Assembly: GCA_019614645.1 (NCBI GenBank)
Contig: JABWDB010000048.1
Coordinates: 2,177,501-2,241,500 of the forward strand
DNA: 64,000 bases
Reading direction: 5' to 3'
Origin: Stratiolaelaps scimitus
Taxonomy: Eukaryota > Arthropoda > Arachnida > Mesostigmata > Laelapidae
Position numbers and translations under genes: made by a program. A model generated the notes under the pieces. It did not search any database. It was not told the origin of the DNA and worked only from the letters and a program-made list of their open reading frames with translations. Below, one piece after another: positions 32,200-44,700 of this stretch (positions within the stretch are counted from its first letter, which is position 1; every line of letters begins with the position of its first letter).

Positions 32200-35100
32200 G
32201 TTTCGGCAAATAAGCATTACAAAGTTGCCCTCATGGCATTCACTGACTTTCGTGATGTTTGAATAATCGCGCCCTTCCTGCCTTTGAAATTTTAATAGTT
32301 GTCCCACCATTGTAGGTGGCAACCCACAGAGCAGGCAGTTGGACTACTTTTCGAACAAAGCCGGCGTCTCACTACTTCCTAGACAGTTCGTGTTAGAGTC
32401 TAAAGCAAGAGTTCGCTAGAGCGAGCGAGTCGTGAACACTTTGAAATACGAGACAGTTGCATTTTTCAGGCGTCACAACTCTGGCTAGGACCCGCTTGAG
32501 GAGTCGCGGAGGAATTTTGCGCTTGGAAACACCTCAAAACTGTGCCCAGAACGGTGGGAGTTGATTGTTAGACTATAAAGGCAACATAGGATCTATAAGA
32601 TAGCGTCAAAGTGGTATTTCATGGCGTCTGGTAATGATAATCCTCTACACATAAAGGCTTCTGATGTCCATGGGCTAACTCACGACATCAATGGGTAACC
32701 TCTGATTGGAACGGCTAAGTAGATTGAACGACCACATCGGTATCTGAAATATGATATAAATACCTCTATTGGCAGTGATTCGGGGATGACAAAGCAATTG
32801 TGGTTGCACCGACTCAGCCGGTAGTTGTGTGTGTGTGTGGAGGGAGGGTAATCATAAAGTAAAGAAATAAAGAACTGGGTATGGGGTCAACGAGTGGGGG
32901 TGAGACAGAGCAGAGGAGCAAGTTGAATCAAGCAGAAGAAAATGAATAGTCGGCACTTGAAATCACTGGGGGTTGGCAGACGAGCCACACAAAACGTGGA
33001 TTGCAAAAGCAGGGCGTTACGATGGCAAGACTTCACGACACCCATGAGCTGTACTTGATGTAGCTGCTGAGAGATCTGAAGTAGGAGAATGATTAGAATG
33101 GTAAGAGGAGACCGAGAGAAGCTGTGCGAAACTAAAGAGATCGCACGTTTCACATCGTTCCGTTGTATCTAGAGCTGCCCTATGTCGCACCCGAGACCAG
33201 AACACGATGATCTGTAGAACGAAGAAAAACCAGAGATCCAGAGAACGAAGTGCAACTTATAAATAAACAATATAAGAGCTTGGGGTGAAGGCCAAGAGAT
33301 TAAAGGTGCGAGAGAGTGAAGATGATCAAAATGGGTCTACCAGAGGGAAGTTGCAATGACGGTGGAGACCTAGAACATGGGCAAAGCCCAGGATACATTG
33401 TAGGCTATGATCAGCCAAGGGAAGAAAGAAAAAGAAAGAGAGAGAGAGAGAGAGGAAGATGAGTTTCACTTGAGTGCTTCTGCTCGATAAGTAGCTTAAG
33501 ATGTAGTAGCAGATGATGTCAGTGAATCCGATGTGAGAAAACAATTGGACGAGGACAGAGTGAGTGTCTGATCTAGGCAGTTGAGGGCTTTGGCCAATAA
33601 TGATTTATTCGTTTGTCCAACATCATTGTGGACATTCTATTGGAAATTTTTTTCGCTGATTTCAGTACTGGTTGACACTGATTTTGTAGTCGACAATTTT
33701 GATTACAAACCGGAAGTATAATTTCGACCGATTTCAGCCTTTTTAAGTTCACAATTGATTTGATTAGAATACAACAATATGAGTTGAGTTTCTTACATAA
33801 TTCGTTCACCTGAACGTGGCAGGTTGTCGGCCGATTCAGTTCAGCTGTAAGGTTTTCAAGCGTATCTCCGGATTTGGAGCAATAGACTTACTTAGTGTGG
33901 CTGTTCAGCATTAAGTAATGTGCAAATCAGAAACGTTCAAGAGTTGACAGGGATGTGTCGAAGTGTAGCCATAGCGATGTCACAGAATTCAAGCCGGTAC
34001 CGCAACGCTACCCAACGTGACAGCCTTCAGAAAATCGGCCTAGAGCGTCACGGATACATACAACTAATTATACCGTCATCAAAGCATCTGGCAAATGAAC
34101 GACGCAGCGATAACTATGACGCCATCACGCAAATTATATATATATGATTTCCTGTTCTTTGCCCAAGTGGCACTTTGCCCAAAAACGCGCATTTAGTTAA
34201 AGGGTGGTCAAGCTGCACATTTTGCCACCACCTCCACGCGAAACCGCTACATTTATAAATGGTGGCCCATTTCCGTGGTGGTGGTGGTCGTCCACTGACG
34301 TGTTTCTTTGCCGAGCACATAGACAGGAACGGAGTCTATAACAGACTTCTAGTTTTTCGGCCACTACATGTCCGCTGGTTGGCTGAGGAAGGTCAAGAAG
34401 AGGAGCGATGGGCCGTGTCCATCACCTTGAATGGACGAAACCTTATGGCATGAACAGAACTTGACTCTCTGGCACTACCAAACTGCCGGACACTGCCGTG
34501 GCGGGAAATTTATGTTCTGTGCCTAATTTATGCTTCGTACCAGACCGGGCTATCGTAGTCGCTGGGAGAGCTGAGAACGTGAACATGATCCAAAGTTTCT
34601 ATTTTGACAGAGTTACCACTGATCGCTATGAGTCGAATATTCGATCTAATCTATTAATGTTCGTTCAACGACCATAGTTATTCATCGATACGTGCCTCTT
34701 CGGCAGCAAAGCTGAAGATCGTTGATTTGATTCCACTCGGATACAGCACATCAGATGCATCTGTGCCTAAATGCAAATGTACCCATCTGCAAGGATGAAA
34801 TTTATTCTTAAAGTAATAACAAAGAACACCTGTGTCACGTTCTCTATCGGAGTCACCCATAGCGAGTATCGGCAGGGAGGGGGATACTCTTCGGGCTAAT
34901 AAGCCGGGAAACCGTACGTCACTCAATAGCTAAGCTTCCGAGCGGATAGAATCTGATCAATTGGCCCATTAATATATTTTATAACTCGAGTAGAGGTTGT
35001 AGACCTCTTAATTCTCCTTTGGAATTGCTTTTTGATATTATTCGTAACGCGCTTATGGCAAACGTGATAAACCACCAACATAATTAATTGTATCGAGTTC

Positions 35101-35980
35101 TTTTTCTAGGCGCGGACACCTCCGATGGGCCGTATGTTGAATGATTAATAACTGCTTAATATTTGTATATCTAACATTGTGTATTGCTATGATCGATAGC
35201 TGTGATTTATTTAATATTTTTCTTTACCGAGAACATAAGCGTTGTAGAAAACTCTAGTTCGGTCAATAAATCACAATTTGAATTGACAATTTTGATAATA
35301 AAATTCTTGCTTATTTCAAGTTTTAGTCCTTGATATTGTACAAGAGAACTTTCAGGAACCCTCCTGGGATAATTTGGATTTTCGCTAGAGACCTCTAATG
35401 AAACATTTGGGAACAGTTTAATTGGCCTCTGGATTTCTTAGCTGACACACATTCCGTGACATGCAGCAAGATAGTTTCACGTCCCATTAAGGCGAGTTCT
35501 TGTTTGAAGTTCTTGTTTTTAGGTTCGGTGTTCCTGTATCCATGTCGTGCTGCAGTGCAGCAGGATTAGATTAGCTTCTAGAAGCTGTAGAAACTGTCAA
35601 ATCATCTTTGCTGATGCGGAAAACCGCCTATATAAAACCGGATATAGCATCATACCACTTTGTCGGTTCTCATACCTAAATAAATATACAACTGACGCAC
35701 ATTGCAACTATATATATATATATATATATATATATCCATCCATCCAAACGAGAACTTGCCTCAGTCATATTTAATTCTGCTCGTAGATTTCCTGCGTTTC
35801 GAACGTCGAATGTTGTGATCATTTGAATTACATATTTGTCTATATATGCTTTTTGCTACTTCAGCTTGTGAAAGTACACAGAGTTTTATGTCTATTTGAC
35901 GATCTCACATTATCATCTGTGCGCATAAGCTGGGGCTCAATGCTGCTCTTGGTGGGAATGCTTAATTATACGCTAGGACC
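32200..35980. other. No confident gene
   Basis: Mixed AT-rich DNA with a GA microsatellite near 33437-33453, a LINE tail at 35225-35290 and (AT)n at 35709-35735. Frames in 32880-33550 and 34260-34450 have no recognisable domain. Confidence 0.5.
35225..35290 (+). repeat. LINE 3'-end fragment
   Basis: ccgagaacataagcgttgta, then agttcggtcaataaatcac, is a diverged copy of the LINE terminus. Confidence 0.6.
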
Positions 35981-35982
35981 CG

Positions 35983-36024
35983 CTTTATCTAAACCTGCTC
36001 TGTTTAGAGCAGGTTTAGATAAAG
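35983..36024. repeat. Perfect 19-bp inverted repeat with 4-nt loop
   Basis: The left arm CTTTATCTAAACCTGCTCT (35983-36001), loop GTTT, and right arm AGAGCAGGTTTAGATAAAG (36006-36024) pair with no mismatch. It would form a strong hairpin in RNA or single-stranded DNA. There is no T-run right after it, so it is not a terminator-like structure. Confidence 0.95.
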
Positions 36025-36632
36025 AGCTCTTAATTAATCATGATTCAGAGTAGCGTTTGAGCTCTACGACATGTGCAAGGATGAAAATTAACTAGCTTTA
36101 CCCATCGGATTGTATCAAGTCACGCTGTTGTAGTTAGCAATAACACATGTATAAATGCTCTTTCCAGATTTAGGAAATAAATATGAACAGTGGCACTGTA
36201 GTGTGAATTCGTTTTATAGAAAGAAATACTCTCCAGTTAATTAATGACTTTATGCGTGTTTACCTAATATAATTTTATTTTGACTCCATTCTGTCCGGGA
36301 GTCATGGTTGCTCCGAACCAACATGAATAGCTGTGGCATCTTGAAATCTACATTTAACGATCCGCGAATTGTTACTATATAACATGCCATGATCGAGCGT
36401 CAGCTCAAACCAGTGACTACAATAACTAATATTTCACTAACAAAGCATTTGTTATTCTCTATCTATATACTTTATTTACTTAATTAGGGAAGATACCGAA
36501 GGGAATGCTCCTTATATAACAATGTATATTATTTAAATATACATAAATAAACAGGATCACAATGCCTATCCGACCCGAACCGTGCGCTGGCCGCACCGCT
36601 GCTTACTGCCATTGTTTCGTGGCTGAAATAAA

Positions 36633-37114
36633 TTGTTCTCCACTGCGGCTTTCCTGTCGGCAAGAAAATCTCCTGGGAGAAATCACACGCGTAGCTTAGA
36701 GATCTCTAGCGAATTTTCGCCCGCACCACCCACGTCATCACATTCAACGGTCTCTCCAGCACCACCCCAGAGTATAGTCGCCATGTATTTCTTTTGCTGT
36801 TCCTCGGCAGTGTTCAGACCACCACCTGCGAACGTGTATGAAGTTTCCCCGGACCACTCCTTAAACGCCGCACTCAAGTGCATTGCAGAGGAACGAAGGC
36901 TAAGGAACCGTGGCGATGTTGTCCTTGCAGGGTGGGCCTGTTGCTCGGCAGGCAGGACGGTCGAGTGGACGTGGAGCACTTGGTTGGTACATCTGTCTAC
37001 GGTCGCCGACTGATGTCACTTTTGGACACGTTTACGACGAAAGGAACGATCAACGCTTATTTGGTGGTGACCTTTACCATGTCTCAAGCTTTCCAAGAGG
37101 CTGATAAAAGATAA
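36633..37114 (+). pseudogene. Unidentified coding-like block with a single frame break
   Basis: The first frame runs through VAMYFFCCSSAVFRPPPANV and LNAALKCIAEERRLRNRGDV to about 36930. From there the next frame takes over with VGLLLGRQDGRVDVEHLVGT and TTKGTINAYLVVTFTMSQAF, ending ADKR and TAA at 37114. The switch falls at a G-run (gcagggtgggcc), where one missing G would explain it. The break may be a mutation, an assembly indel, or a splice acceptor (ttgtccttgcag ends just there). Codons are GC-rich and fit real protein; opposite-strand frames contain stops over the second half. Family not recognised. Confidence 0.45.
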
Positions 37115-37434
37115 TTATGCTGTAGAAGGAGGTGTTCCGAACTGAGAAAGTCAGCCGGGATGATCAAAAAGGATAATAGCGTATGTGTGCTCAAAAGTAG
37201 ACTAGGTCTCACGATATTGATCACTGGTTAGAATGGCAAACAGTAGGTTATAAAGAGAGGCAAAGATTGTTGTTTCAATTGGTAGATACAGCGAATATAA
37301 TGATGAAAACTGAATAAAAGAATATATTGGCCCACGACACACAAAGGTTGCGGAAGCCTTGATGGAAATATGAGAGGCTGGAGCCCCGATCGGTGTAGCT
37401 TTAGCATGGCTAATGCTGCGAATAATAGCGACAA

Positions 37435-37698
37435 AATAGGCTGCTGCAAGACGCCATTATCAAATATGAAAATTCTTCGAATACAATGGTGAACGGACCA
37501 GATGTGCTCGATATAGAACGTGGTAGTCAAGAGACCACTTCCATGGCCATTCTAGTCACTAGTAGCGCGGTAGAAGTCGCAACTCTTGATCGACGGCAGG
37601 CGAGAGGACCTGCTCGAACAAGAAGGAGGAGACAGTCCGTCGCTGATATATCCTTACGACATCACCATCAGCAATATCACCGCCAGCGACGCCACTAA
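37435..37698 (+). CDS. Coding-like segment, unidentified
   Basis: The open frame CGA CAA AAT AGG... includes LLQDAIIKYENSSNTMVNGP, EVATLDRRQARGPARTRRRR (a nuclear-localisation-like basic run) and a His/Gln-rich end before TAA at 37698. It lies 320 bp after the block at 36633-37114 on the same strand and may belong to the same locus. No domain recognised. Confidence 0.3.
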   Translation, partial: NRLLQDAIIKYENSSNTMVNGPDVLDIERGSQETTSMAILVTSSAVEVATLDRRQARGPARTRRRRQSVADISLRHHHQQYHRQRRH

Positions 37699-38454
37699 GA
37701 TCGGAGGAGTCTCAAGTCAATCACGAAGTCAATAGGGCTTAACTATGACCGGAGCTCAAAGCATTACTTTAGCGGCTGGGACTGTCGACGGAGATGGGGC
37801 AAAAGTTCTGGATATCCCAGACCCTGTCAGGAACCTGTTCACAATTGGTTCTTTCACTTGTCTTATTATTCTTCACCAGCGACGGAGTACCTTCCTGACT
37901 CTTATTTCGTCGAGAGCTCATGTGAACATTCACTCGGCCTTTTTCACATTAACTCTCTCTTTTTTTTTTATTTCAGCTTGTTTCTCTTTCGATGCAGGTT
38001 TGATTTTGACTGTTCTCTCGGCATATTTTTTTTATTTATTTATTGTATGGGGGGTTTTGCGAATGCTTAATGCACATAGGTCACTCAGCCGCAGTGTGGG
38101 ACTAGTGGGGGACTTATAAACCCACTAAAACCTCCGGGTGATCTCTCTCTCTCTCTTTCTCTTCGATCTCTTAAGGTTTTGCGATAAGAGGATAAAACAT
38201 TTTCTGACCTGACCCTGCTCCGCTGTTCCACTGTATGACAGGCCCCATCACAAAGCCTTTAGATATAACTGACGTAGATATGATGGTAGCAATGGGGGAA
38301 TATTTGCCATCGGCCGAAGGCCGAAGCATCTATTCTCAGCGAAATGACATTATGAAATCTATGTACTGAAAGTGGTTTAAAAAACAAAAACCTATGTGTG
38401 AATACCGGGCACCAGATGTCAGGATCAATACTGGAGATATTGTAGTCATGTCAT

Positions 38455-38530
38455 ATACAATACAATACAAACTGCTGTTTATTGACGGAACTGCAACATA
38501 CATTGCTTGAGTTCTCGTAAAAAATAATAG
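38455..38530 (-). repeat. LINE 3'-end fragment, reversed
   Basis: The - strand reads ACGAGAACTCAAGCAATGTA, then GCAGTTCCGTCAATAAACAG and TTGTATTGTATTG, the same tail and short-repeat end as the LINE at 30-32 kb. Confidence 0.7.
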
Positions 38531-38774
38531 GTAAAAGGTGTAAAATATCACATTGCAACAGACGAAGTTACAATTGACAACATATTATATCAACGCATAC
38601 ATAGGGGCAAATACATTGACACGATTCCTCTTCCATCATAGTCACAAAAATATAGGGGAGACAAGGTAAGAACTTGTTTACTTTATGGTGAGAAACAATT
38701 ATACAATACAAGCAGCAGCGAGATTCATGAATTCGCAAACAATGATTCGGCTGATACTTGCGTCGTACAACTAT

Positions 38775-38925
38775 TAAAGGTTAAAGGTTTTATTGGCTTA
38801 TTAAATTAACTGCAGTTTTAAAATGGTTAAGCTCTCGTATATGTCACCATGTTGCAGGACTCAAACCTGCGACCTCTGGCTGTTTACGTTTAGCCACCGT
38901 CCAACCCACCGCGCTGACAATAAAG
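38775..38925 (-). repeat. tRNA-derived SINE, reversed
   Basis: The - strand reads GTCAGCGCGGTGGGTTGGAC, GGTGGCTAAACG (A box), GCAGGTTTGAGTCCTGC (B box), ATGGTGACATATACGAGAGC, TTAACCATT and CTGCAGTTAATTTAATAAGCC. It is co-linear with the copy at 23797-23965. Confidence 0.78.
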
Positions 38926-38975
38926 AATTACTTTTAACTCATATTTGATTCGAAAGTTAATGCTGTTAAAAATGC

Positions 38976-39245
38976 TTGAAAAAAATCGAATACTGGTACT
39001 TGGTCTCGCAAATGCCAATGGACGCGGACACAATCAGCAAACCTGCTTACAACGGTTCTATTGCGGAGGCGACCTCCTCCCTGTGGACAGGACCGGACGA
39101 AGTGTCAACATTGCAAGAGCTGTCCGGATGTCCAGATCAGATCGGCATCGCGACGATCATTTGGCTCTCGATCCCAGCCCCGCCGGCTTGCGTATGCTCC
39201 CCCGCTCAATCGTTTCACTTTTCTCATAGCGCCAACGATAACTGA
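38976..39245 (+). CDS. Coding-like segment, unidentified
   Basis: The frame reads QMPMDADTISKPAYNGSIAE, then WTGPDEVSTLQELSGCPDQI and a hydrophobic Pro-rich stretch, ending TGA at 39245. Codons are GC-rich against an AT-rich flank. There is no clear acceptor upstream, and no family recognised. It may be a terminal exon. Confidence 0.3.
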   Translation: MKKIEYWYLVSQMPMDADTISKPAYNGSIAEATSSLWTGPDEVSTLQELSGCPDQIGIATIIWLSIPAPPACVCSPAQSFHFSHSANDN

Positions 39246-39564
39246 CTTCCGTTGCTGTTGATGTCGCCGCTGGAACTGGAGGAAAAAAACCTTCGACGAA
39301 ATTTGTCTCGCTATTTACCATAGACCTTGTGAAGACGTCGACAACCATGGTCCCCTAAGGGGCTATTGACAGTTAGTTGAAGAATCTAAAGCGAGAAAGG
39401 GGTCGCATGAAGGAACTACGCCGAACCTAACGACAAAGAGCCCGAAAAGAAAGTAGTGCGGGCTAGTCGTCCTGGACGGGAGGTTTCGCGATCTCGTGGA
39501 TGTCAAGTAAAGGAAAACGAACTCCCGCGGAACTGAGCGTAACCACGCGTGTATTCGGACCTTA

Positions 39565-39608
<44 letters not shown>

Positions 39609-39890
39609 CCTTGGACGGGTGACACGGACACGCACATTCATAGACTGAGAAACGGAAATCCAGAGAATCCAGGGAAGTAGTATTAAGAGGGATTGAGGGA
39701 CGGCTTTTGTCTATTATTCATGAAAGCATGGAGATGTGTGGACTATTGAAATGTATGTAGATTTCGACAAAACGAGGAGCGCTGGGCCACAAACTCGACA
39801 TTTGCATTCTACAAGTCCACATCATGCGAAGGGTTTTTTCTAACGTTATTAAGTAGTACTGCGCTAATTAAACGGATTTCGAGTTAACTA

Positions 39891-41175
39891 TTAGGTAGTC
39901 CCAAGCAAACTGTCGCCTCTTTAAATGCCAATAACTTTTGAACTAAATGAGTTAGAACAAAGATCTTTTGGTATGAGTTAGAGGTACTCTCCAGCTTTAT
40001 TGACACACGGATTCCAGCGCTCTGGGAGTTTTGAAATAGCGAAATATTTACCATTTGCGTTTCCATATATAAATTCGTTATCTATTGCTTTTGTGAGTAA
40101 CTCGACGGTTGCATATGGAACCCCACCTATTGCCCTTTTTAATGCATGGAAACAACCATAATCACATGGGCTTAAATCAGGAGAATATGGGGGTTGATGC
40201 CATCGCTCAATATTGTTCCCCTCCATCCAGGTCGTAATTTTAGCAGTGCGGTGAGGTCTTGCGTTGTCGTCGAGTAACCACACTCGGTGCTGTCGATCCC
40301 CACGCCATTTGTTCATCAATGTCTTCAAAAAGTCGAGATATCGGGGAGCATTGAGTTTTTCGTTTGCCGCTAATATTTCGTAATAGCAAACACCCTTGAT
40401 ATCCAGAGCGAGTATCATCATTACCTTTCGTCCGAATCTATCCGGCACTACCACAGACGCCGCCACTTCACCTTGTCGGAGCTACTGTTTTGCTTGGTCC
40501 TTCTCAGGGGGTCTATGCAGGCTAACCCATGTCTCGTCTATCGACACGGTGTGCTCTAAGCGACTGGTTTGTTGCGTATAAGTATTCAAATTAGATGTCG
40601 AACACTCCACACGCATTTTCATTTGGTCAGCACTCAGTTTATGGGGAACCCATTTTTCATTGATTTTCTTCTTCTTCAGTATATTGGTGATAATTCTATA
40701 ACACGTCGTCCGAAGAATCAAAGTTTCAGCCGACAAAGACCCCGTGGACCAAGTTCTAGTTTGCTCAAAAGCTGCCTTGATTCTTTCAATCCGTTCGTCC
40801 CTTGTCGCACCTGATTTGTGGTCCCCACCTCGATGGTCATCGGTGTCCATATCTCCACTGTTAAATCGCTTGCACCAATTTTGCACCGTTCGCAGGTATA
40901 AGGCAGACCTACCGTACGCCTTCACTAATTGTCGATGGATTTCAGGTGGAGGGTGTTTTTGGAGAAACAAAAACTTGATGATTTCCCGTTGATTTTTGGG
41001 GGAATTTGAACTTTTTGCTGCAGCGTCCATCTTTCAGATCGTATCGAAACCACTCGGTGTTCGAAAGGAAGCCACGTTCCTACCGCGTGCCCACTCCAAA
41101 AATGAACGCATTGTGTGGCGTAGTTCGGGCTGTGCGCCATCCGAAAGGCGCGACAATTTGCTTGGGACTACCTAA
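39891..41175 (-). mobile_element. Near-complete mariner (DD34D) transposon
   Basis: The TIRs are TTAGGTAGTCCCAAGCAAAC at the left (39891) and, reversed, TTAGGTAGTCCCAAGCAAAT at the right (ending 41175), extending to about 26 bp with a mismatch or two, flanked by TA on both sides. The length of 1285 bp equals a full mariner. One transposase frame reads on the - strand. The match of the ends and near-intact gene imply a young insertion. Confidence 0.95.
39978..41030 (-). pseudogene. Mariner transposase, one in-frame stop
   Basis: A single frame of 351 codons from ATG at 41030 to TAA at 39978 is interrupted only by TAG at 40482-40484 (codon 183). The N-terminal HTH region includes EIHRQLVKAYGRSALYLRTV and VQNWCKRFNSGDMDTDD. 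Catalytic residues are Asp165 (SIDETWV), Asp255 (LLDDNARPH) and Asp290 (YSPDLSPCDYGCF), with 34 residues between the last two: the DD34D signature. The stop separates Asp165 from the others, so no single frame makes a full enzyme unless the stop is read through or is a sequencing error. Typical length is about 345 residues. Confidence 0.93.
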
Positions 41176-41589
41176 TATTTCCAACAAACTATTGTTGTTT
41201 TATTTAATCTTATGTTCCCTCTACTCATTAAATTTTAAAAGATGTACCCCACAATAGCTTAACCGCTACTTATAGCTTGGACGCGTTATATTTTTATATC
41301 GTCTTCATCAATGTGCCAATTTCCTTGAAGAAACGTCTCAGTGGAGATTTCAAATAAACGCTGGGGCTTAGGTTGCATGTTTAAAAACCAAAACGCAACG
41401 AGTTTCGAGACGAAATTTATGATGCTGATTGCTATTGAAATATACCGGTTAATGACCATCAGGTGCCGATGTGTAACTAAGACCTGCATAACCGCAACTC
41501 CATGTAAAGACGGCATCACTCGTTCCGAATCTATTTTACAATGAAGCGTTCCATCGAGAAGCCTGCTCGCTCCGGTGGAGTTAAATACA

Positions 41590-41655
41590 ATTCAAAGTTT
41601 TGGTTCATTAAGGGAACTTCAGTTTTTTACAACATTTAAGCTCTCTCCGTAGGAA
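41590..41655 (-). repeat. LINE/SINE tail fragment, reversed
   Basis: The - strand reads GAGAGCTTAAATGTTGTAAA, then CTGAAGTTCCCTTAATGAAC and CAAAACTTTGAATTG, a diverged copy of the LINE end. It touches the inverted repeat at 41647-41702. Confidence 0.55.
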
Positions 41656-41702
41656 TATGTTACGTAGATAGCGAGATCTATCTACGTAACGTATCCCTAC
41701 GG
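41647..41702. repeat. 25-bp imperfect inverted repeat, 6-nt loop
   Basis: The left arm starts CCGTAGGAATATGTTACGTA and ends GATAG; the right arm starts CTATC and ends TACGTAACGTATCCCTACGG. There are two mismatches over 25 bp (one would be a G-U pair in RNA). A direct repeat gttctaagga (about 41704 and 41720) follows. Confidence 0.88.
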
Positions 41703-41719
41703 AGGTTCTAAGGACTATG

Positions 41720-44700
41720 AGTTCTAAGGACGACTTGTCCTCTCGACGCTGAGTCACTTGGATAGCGAGTTTCGATTGCTGAATATCTCCCACAGAAGGG
41801 AGCTGCTCTGTTTTACGGCACTGATAAAGGCTTCCCAGAAATTCGGGCAGATGCGTTGACAGTTACACAGATGCAGTACTAATCAAAAAATATTTCTGGC
41901 AATTTCTTAAAATATATCTTTTATACGAATGCTGGTACTTGTGAAGAACGACCGATGTTACGGGATCGCGGAAGATGACACCAAGGGCAGCCAGCATAGT
42001 GGGCAAAGCGTGGTACTGTGGTTGTCGTTACCAGCGAAACTATTGACTATTAAAGCTACGGTTGTATCCACTAAGTAGTATTCCATCGTAACAGTTAATG
42101 GCCCAAGAGGGCAAAACGGCTCGGATATTGATTACTGCGTACCGCTATTCTACATCAACAGAGATCCATTAAAACATCCCATTAGTGATTGAGACTGACG
42201 ATTCTGGATGAGAGCAGTATCTCGCAGTAATATCCTGATATTATACAATTTATTATACTTGCATGTTTTATGGTCGCTTGGAGGAGCCCAGAGCAGGGCA
42301 TATCGTACCCTCAAGGAAGCCGATATTATTGATGACACTAAAACGAACTTACTTAACTTACCTAACTAATAACTTTTGGTCTTACTAACGCTGCTCTATG
42401 CCGAGACAGCGGAGGACAAGAGAACGTAGCCTCGAGCAGAAGATTCACCAGGGGATACCAAAACACACTGATGTCAAAGAAAGGACAGCGTCGCACTGCA
42501 ACACACAGGCCAACATGTGGACCTTCAATTAGAAGACAAAAAAAGGCCCGAGTATTAATCAATGGGAGGCAACCATCCGGTTTTGTTCAGTCTTGTTGTC
42601 TTCATCTGATTCAGTGATAATTTTTCCAATTTCTTCTTTGCGGGGCGAAATCACTGTTCAAAAACTGAAAAGCATTGTTCTTTGTTGTGGGTTCAACCTG
42701 TGGCTAATATTCGTATGCTGTGCTTCATTGTGTAATTGACATTTATAGCCGGCATAAGAGAATGTCGTTTTATAGTACGTTTTAGGCAATTTCAACTGTT
42801 TATTGCCGATATTGCATTGATTATAGATAAAAGTATAATTTTACTAAAAATAACTAAGTGGTACGCCTTGTGAAAAATATAGGTTGTGGAAGTTATCTAC
42901 CTTCTTAATGCAGGTGAAATGTATTAGAACAATGTAACTAGAAAATACATTTGTGACTTCTCAAGGTCGTCATGGCGATAACGACACTGTTGGCTTATAA
43001 TTAGCATATTCACGCAATACAGTGTAACGGACTACCCAGCAGACGGAACTAAGTAATTCTCATAAGCTTGTCGCGTTTGCAAGTCGAAGCAACCATGTAA
43101 ATTAGTAGGTTCAAACAACGCCATTAAAGTCATGGTGCTGCTCTTAGTTGCTGGGGCTGAAATATTCATCGTCTATAGAATACACTGGCCCTCTTCAAGG
43201 CTTATTGGGCGTAGTTCTGTTTGGATCCATCTCGTTTCATTAGTCTTTTGTGCTCTGCTCGTTCGCCATTACATATTCCTCGCCGACTCATCAGGGGTAT
43301 CCCTCAGGCGTCGTTGTCACCGATCTACCATCACGCCTTACACTAACACTGATACTCCGTTTTCTTAGAGCTCTATATAATATATATATTGGGATAGGGA
43401 TCCAAATACATACACGCTCGTTGTGGAATTGTGAGAGTTGCCTTCCAACAAGAGAACTGGTATGGAAGCGCAACCTTAGCCCTTTGGTATACAATAACTT
43501 TTTTCAGGAGAAACTTCCATCTCTTCAACTTAGTGTAACGGAAGCATATTGACGGAGTCTTGCACAAATTTCTCGCTTCAGAAAAATAAGGGCTTGGTTT
43601 GCCTCAATGACTGAAAACCCGATTTTCTCTTTGAGGCTTCAGATCATCCGTCCTCGACGTTCGATATTAAAAAAATACCTGAAATGACTTTCGGTGCCAC
43701 TCGTGTCGTGATATGCTTTCCGTTTGTCTATCTGTCGCCTACCAGCGTCACCAACTTGACGACGCGTTAATGTGTATCCATGGCTTAATTTCCCATAGTG
43801 CTTTTAAGTAAGCGTCACCCGAAGCTAAATCAAAAATAGAGCGCACCCGTGGGTGGAGGAAACCATTATGCATAATTATATCTTGCAGGCAGGGCGAATC
43901 AGATTGCTGGTCAGAAAACACAAGAAATTGTTAAGTGCGATGTTGCGCGGCAGCGCGACACGCGCCGAGAAATCTGCGCGGCCTGTAACGAGAACGAATT
44001 CGCTAGATGAAGGAACCTTATTGTGATGTGCACGAAAAACTAATAAATGCCGAGTTATTTACGGACAAATGGCGACACTCTCCTCTGAACTCCGATGTGC
44101 GTTATATATGTACATCTGGCTAGAACGCACGGGTTCCAACAACACGATAAAAGGCGTAGCTATTATTATTGTTATTATCGTTATTCGTAGGAGCAGTCGA
44201 ACACTGTCGATGTGATTAACTATCTCCGGTGTTTCCGAATGGTCCCAAACAAACACGAACGCATAGGAGAATTCTATGGCACAGTACTTAACCGACTGTC
44301 GCTCACTTGGTATGACATATGTATGGTGACAGAATACCGCGCTCTGTAAGCACGACGATTGTACGGACTCCCATCTTGCTTGCACTAAGCAAGCGGCACA
44401 AAACAGCACAAGAAGCATCTGAACCTTTAAGGCGGAAGCACAACGTTTCGAGAGGAAATTCGACCTTGGAAGGAAATTAATGTTAGCGACACTCATTCCG
44501 CATGGTAAGCGTTTGTACGTGAGATCACATGGCGCCCCTACAGATGCATCCTTCTCACATATACTACGTGTAAATGCCTAAGCAGCAGTAGCAGCACCAA
44601 GTGTGTAAACAAAGACATAATTCACAGGCGTACGCATATATGCAACTATATCAACCACACAAACAGACCGAGATAAGATGGTCGCAAGTACGCGTGCGAA

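Noticed and set aside
44059..44496. 145-residue - strand ORF with signal-peptide-like segment
   Set aside because: The hydrophobic end derives from ATT-type repeats and there is no splice or homology support; mentioned only in the regional note.
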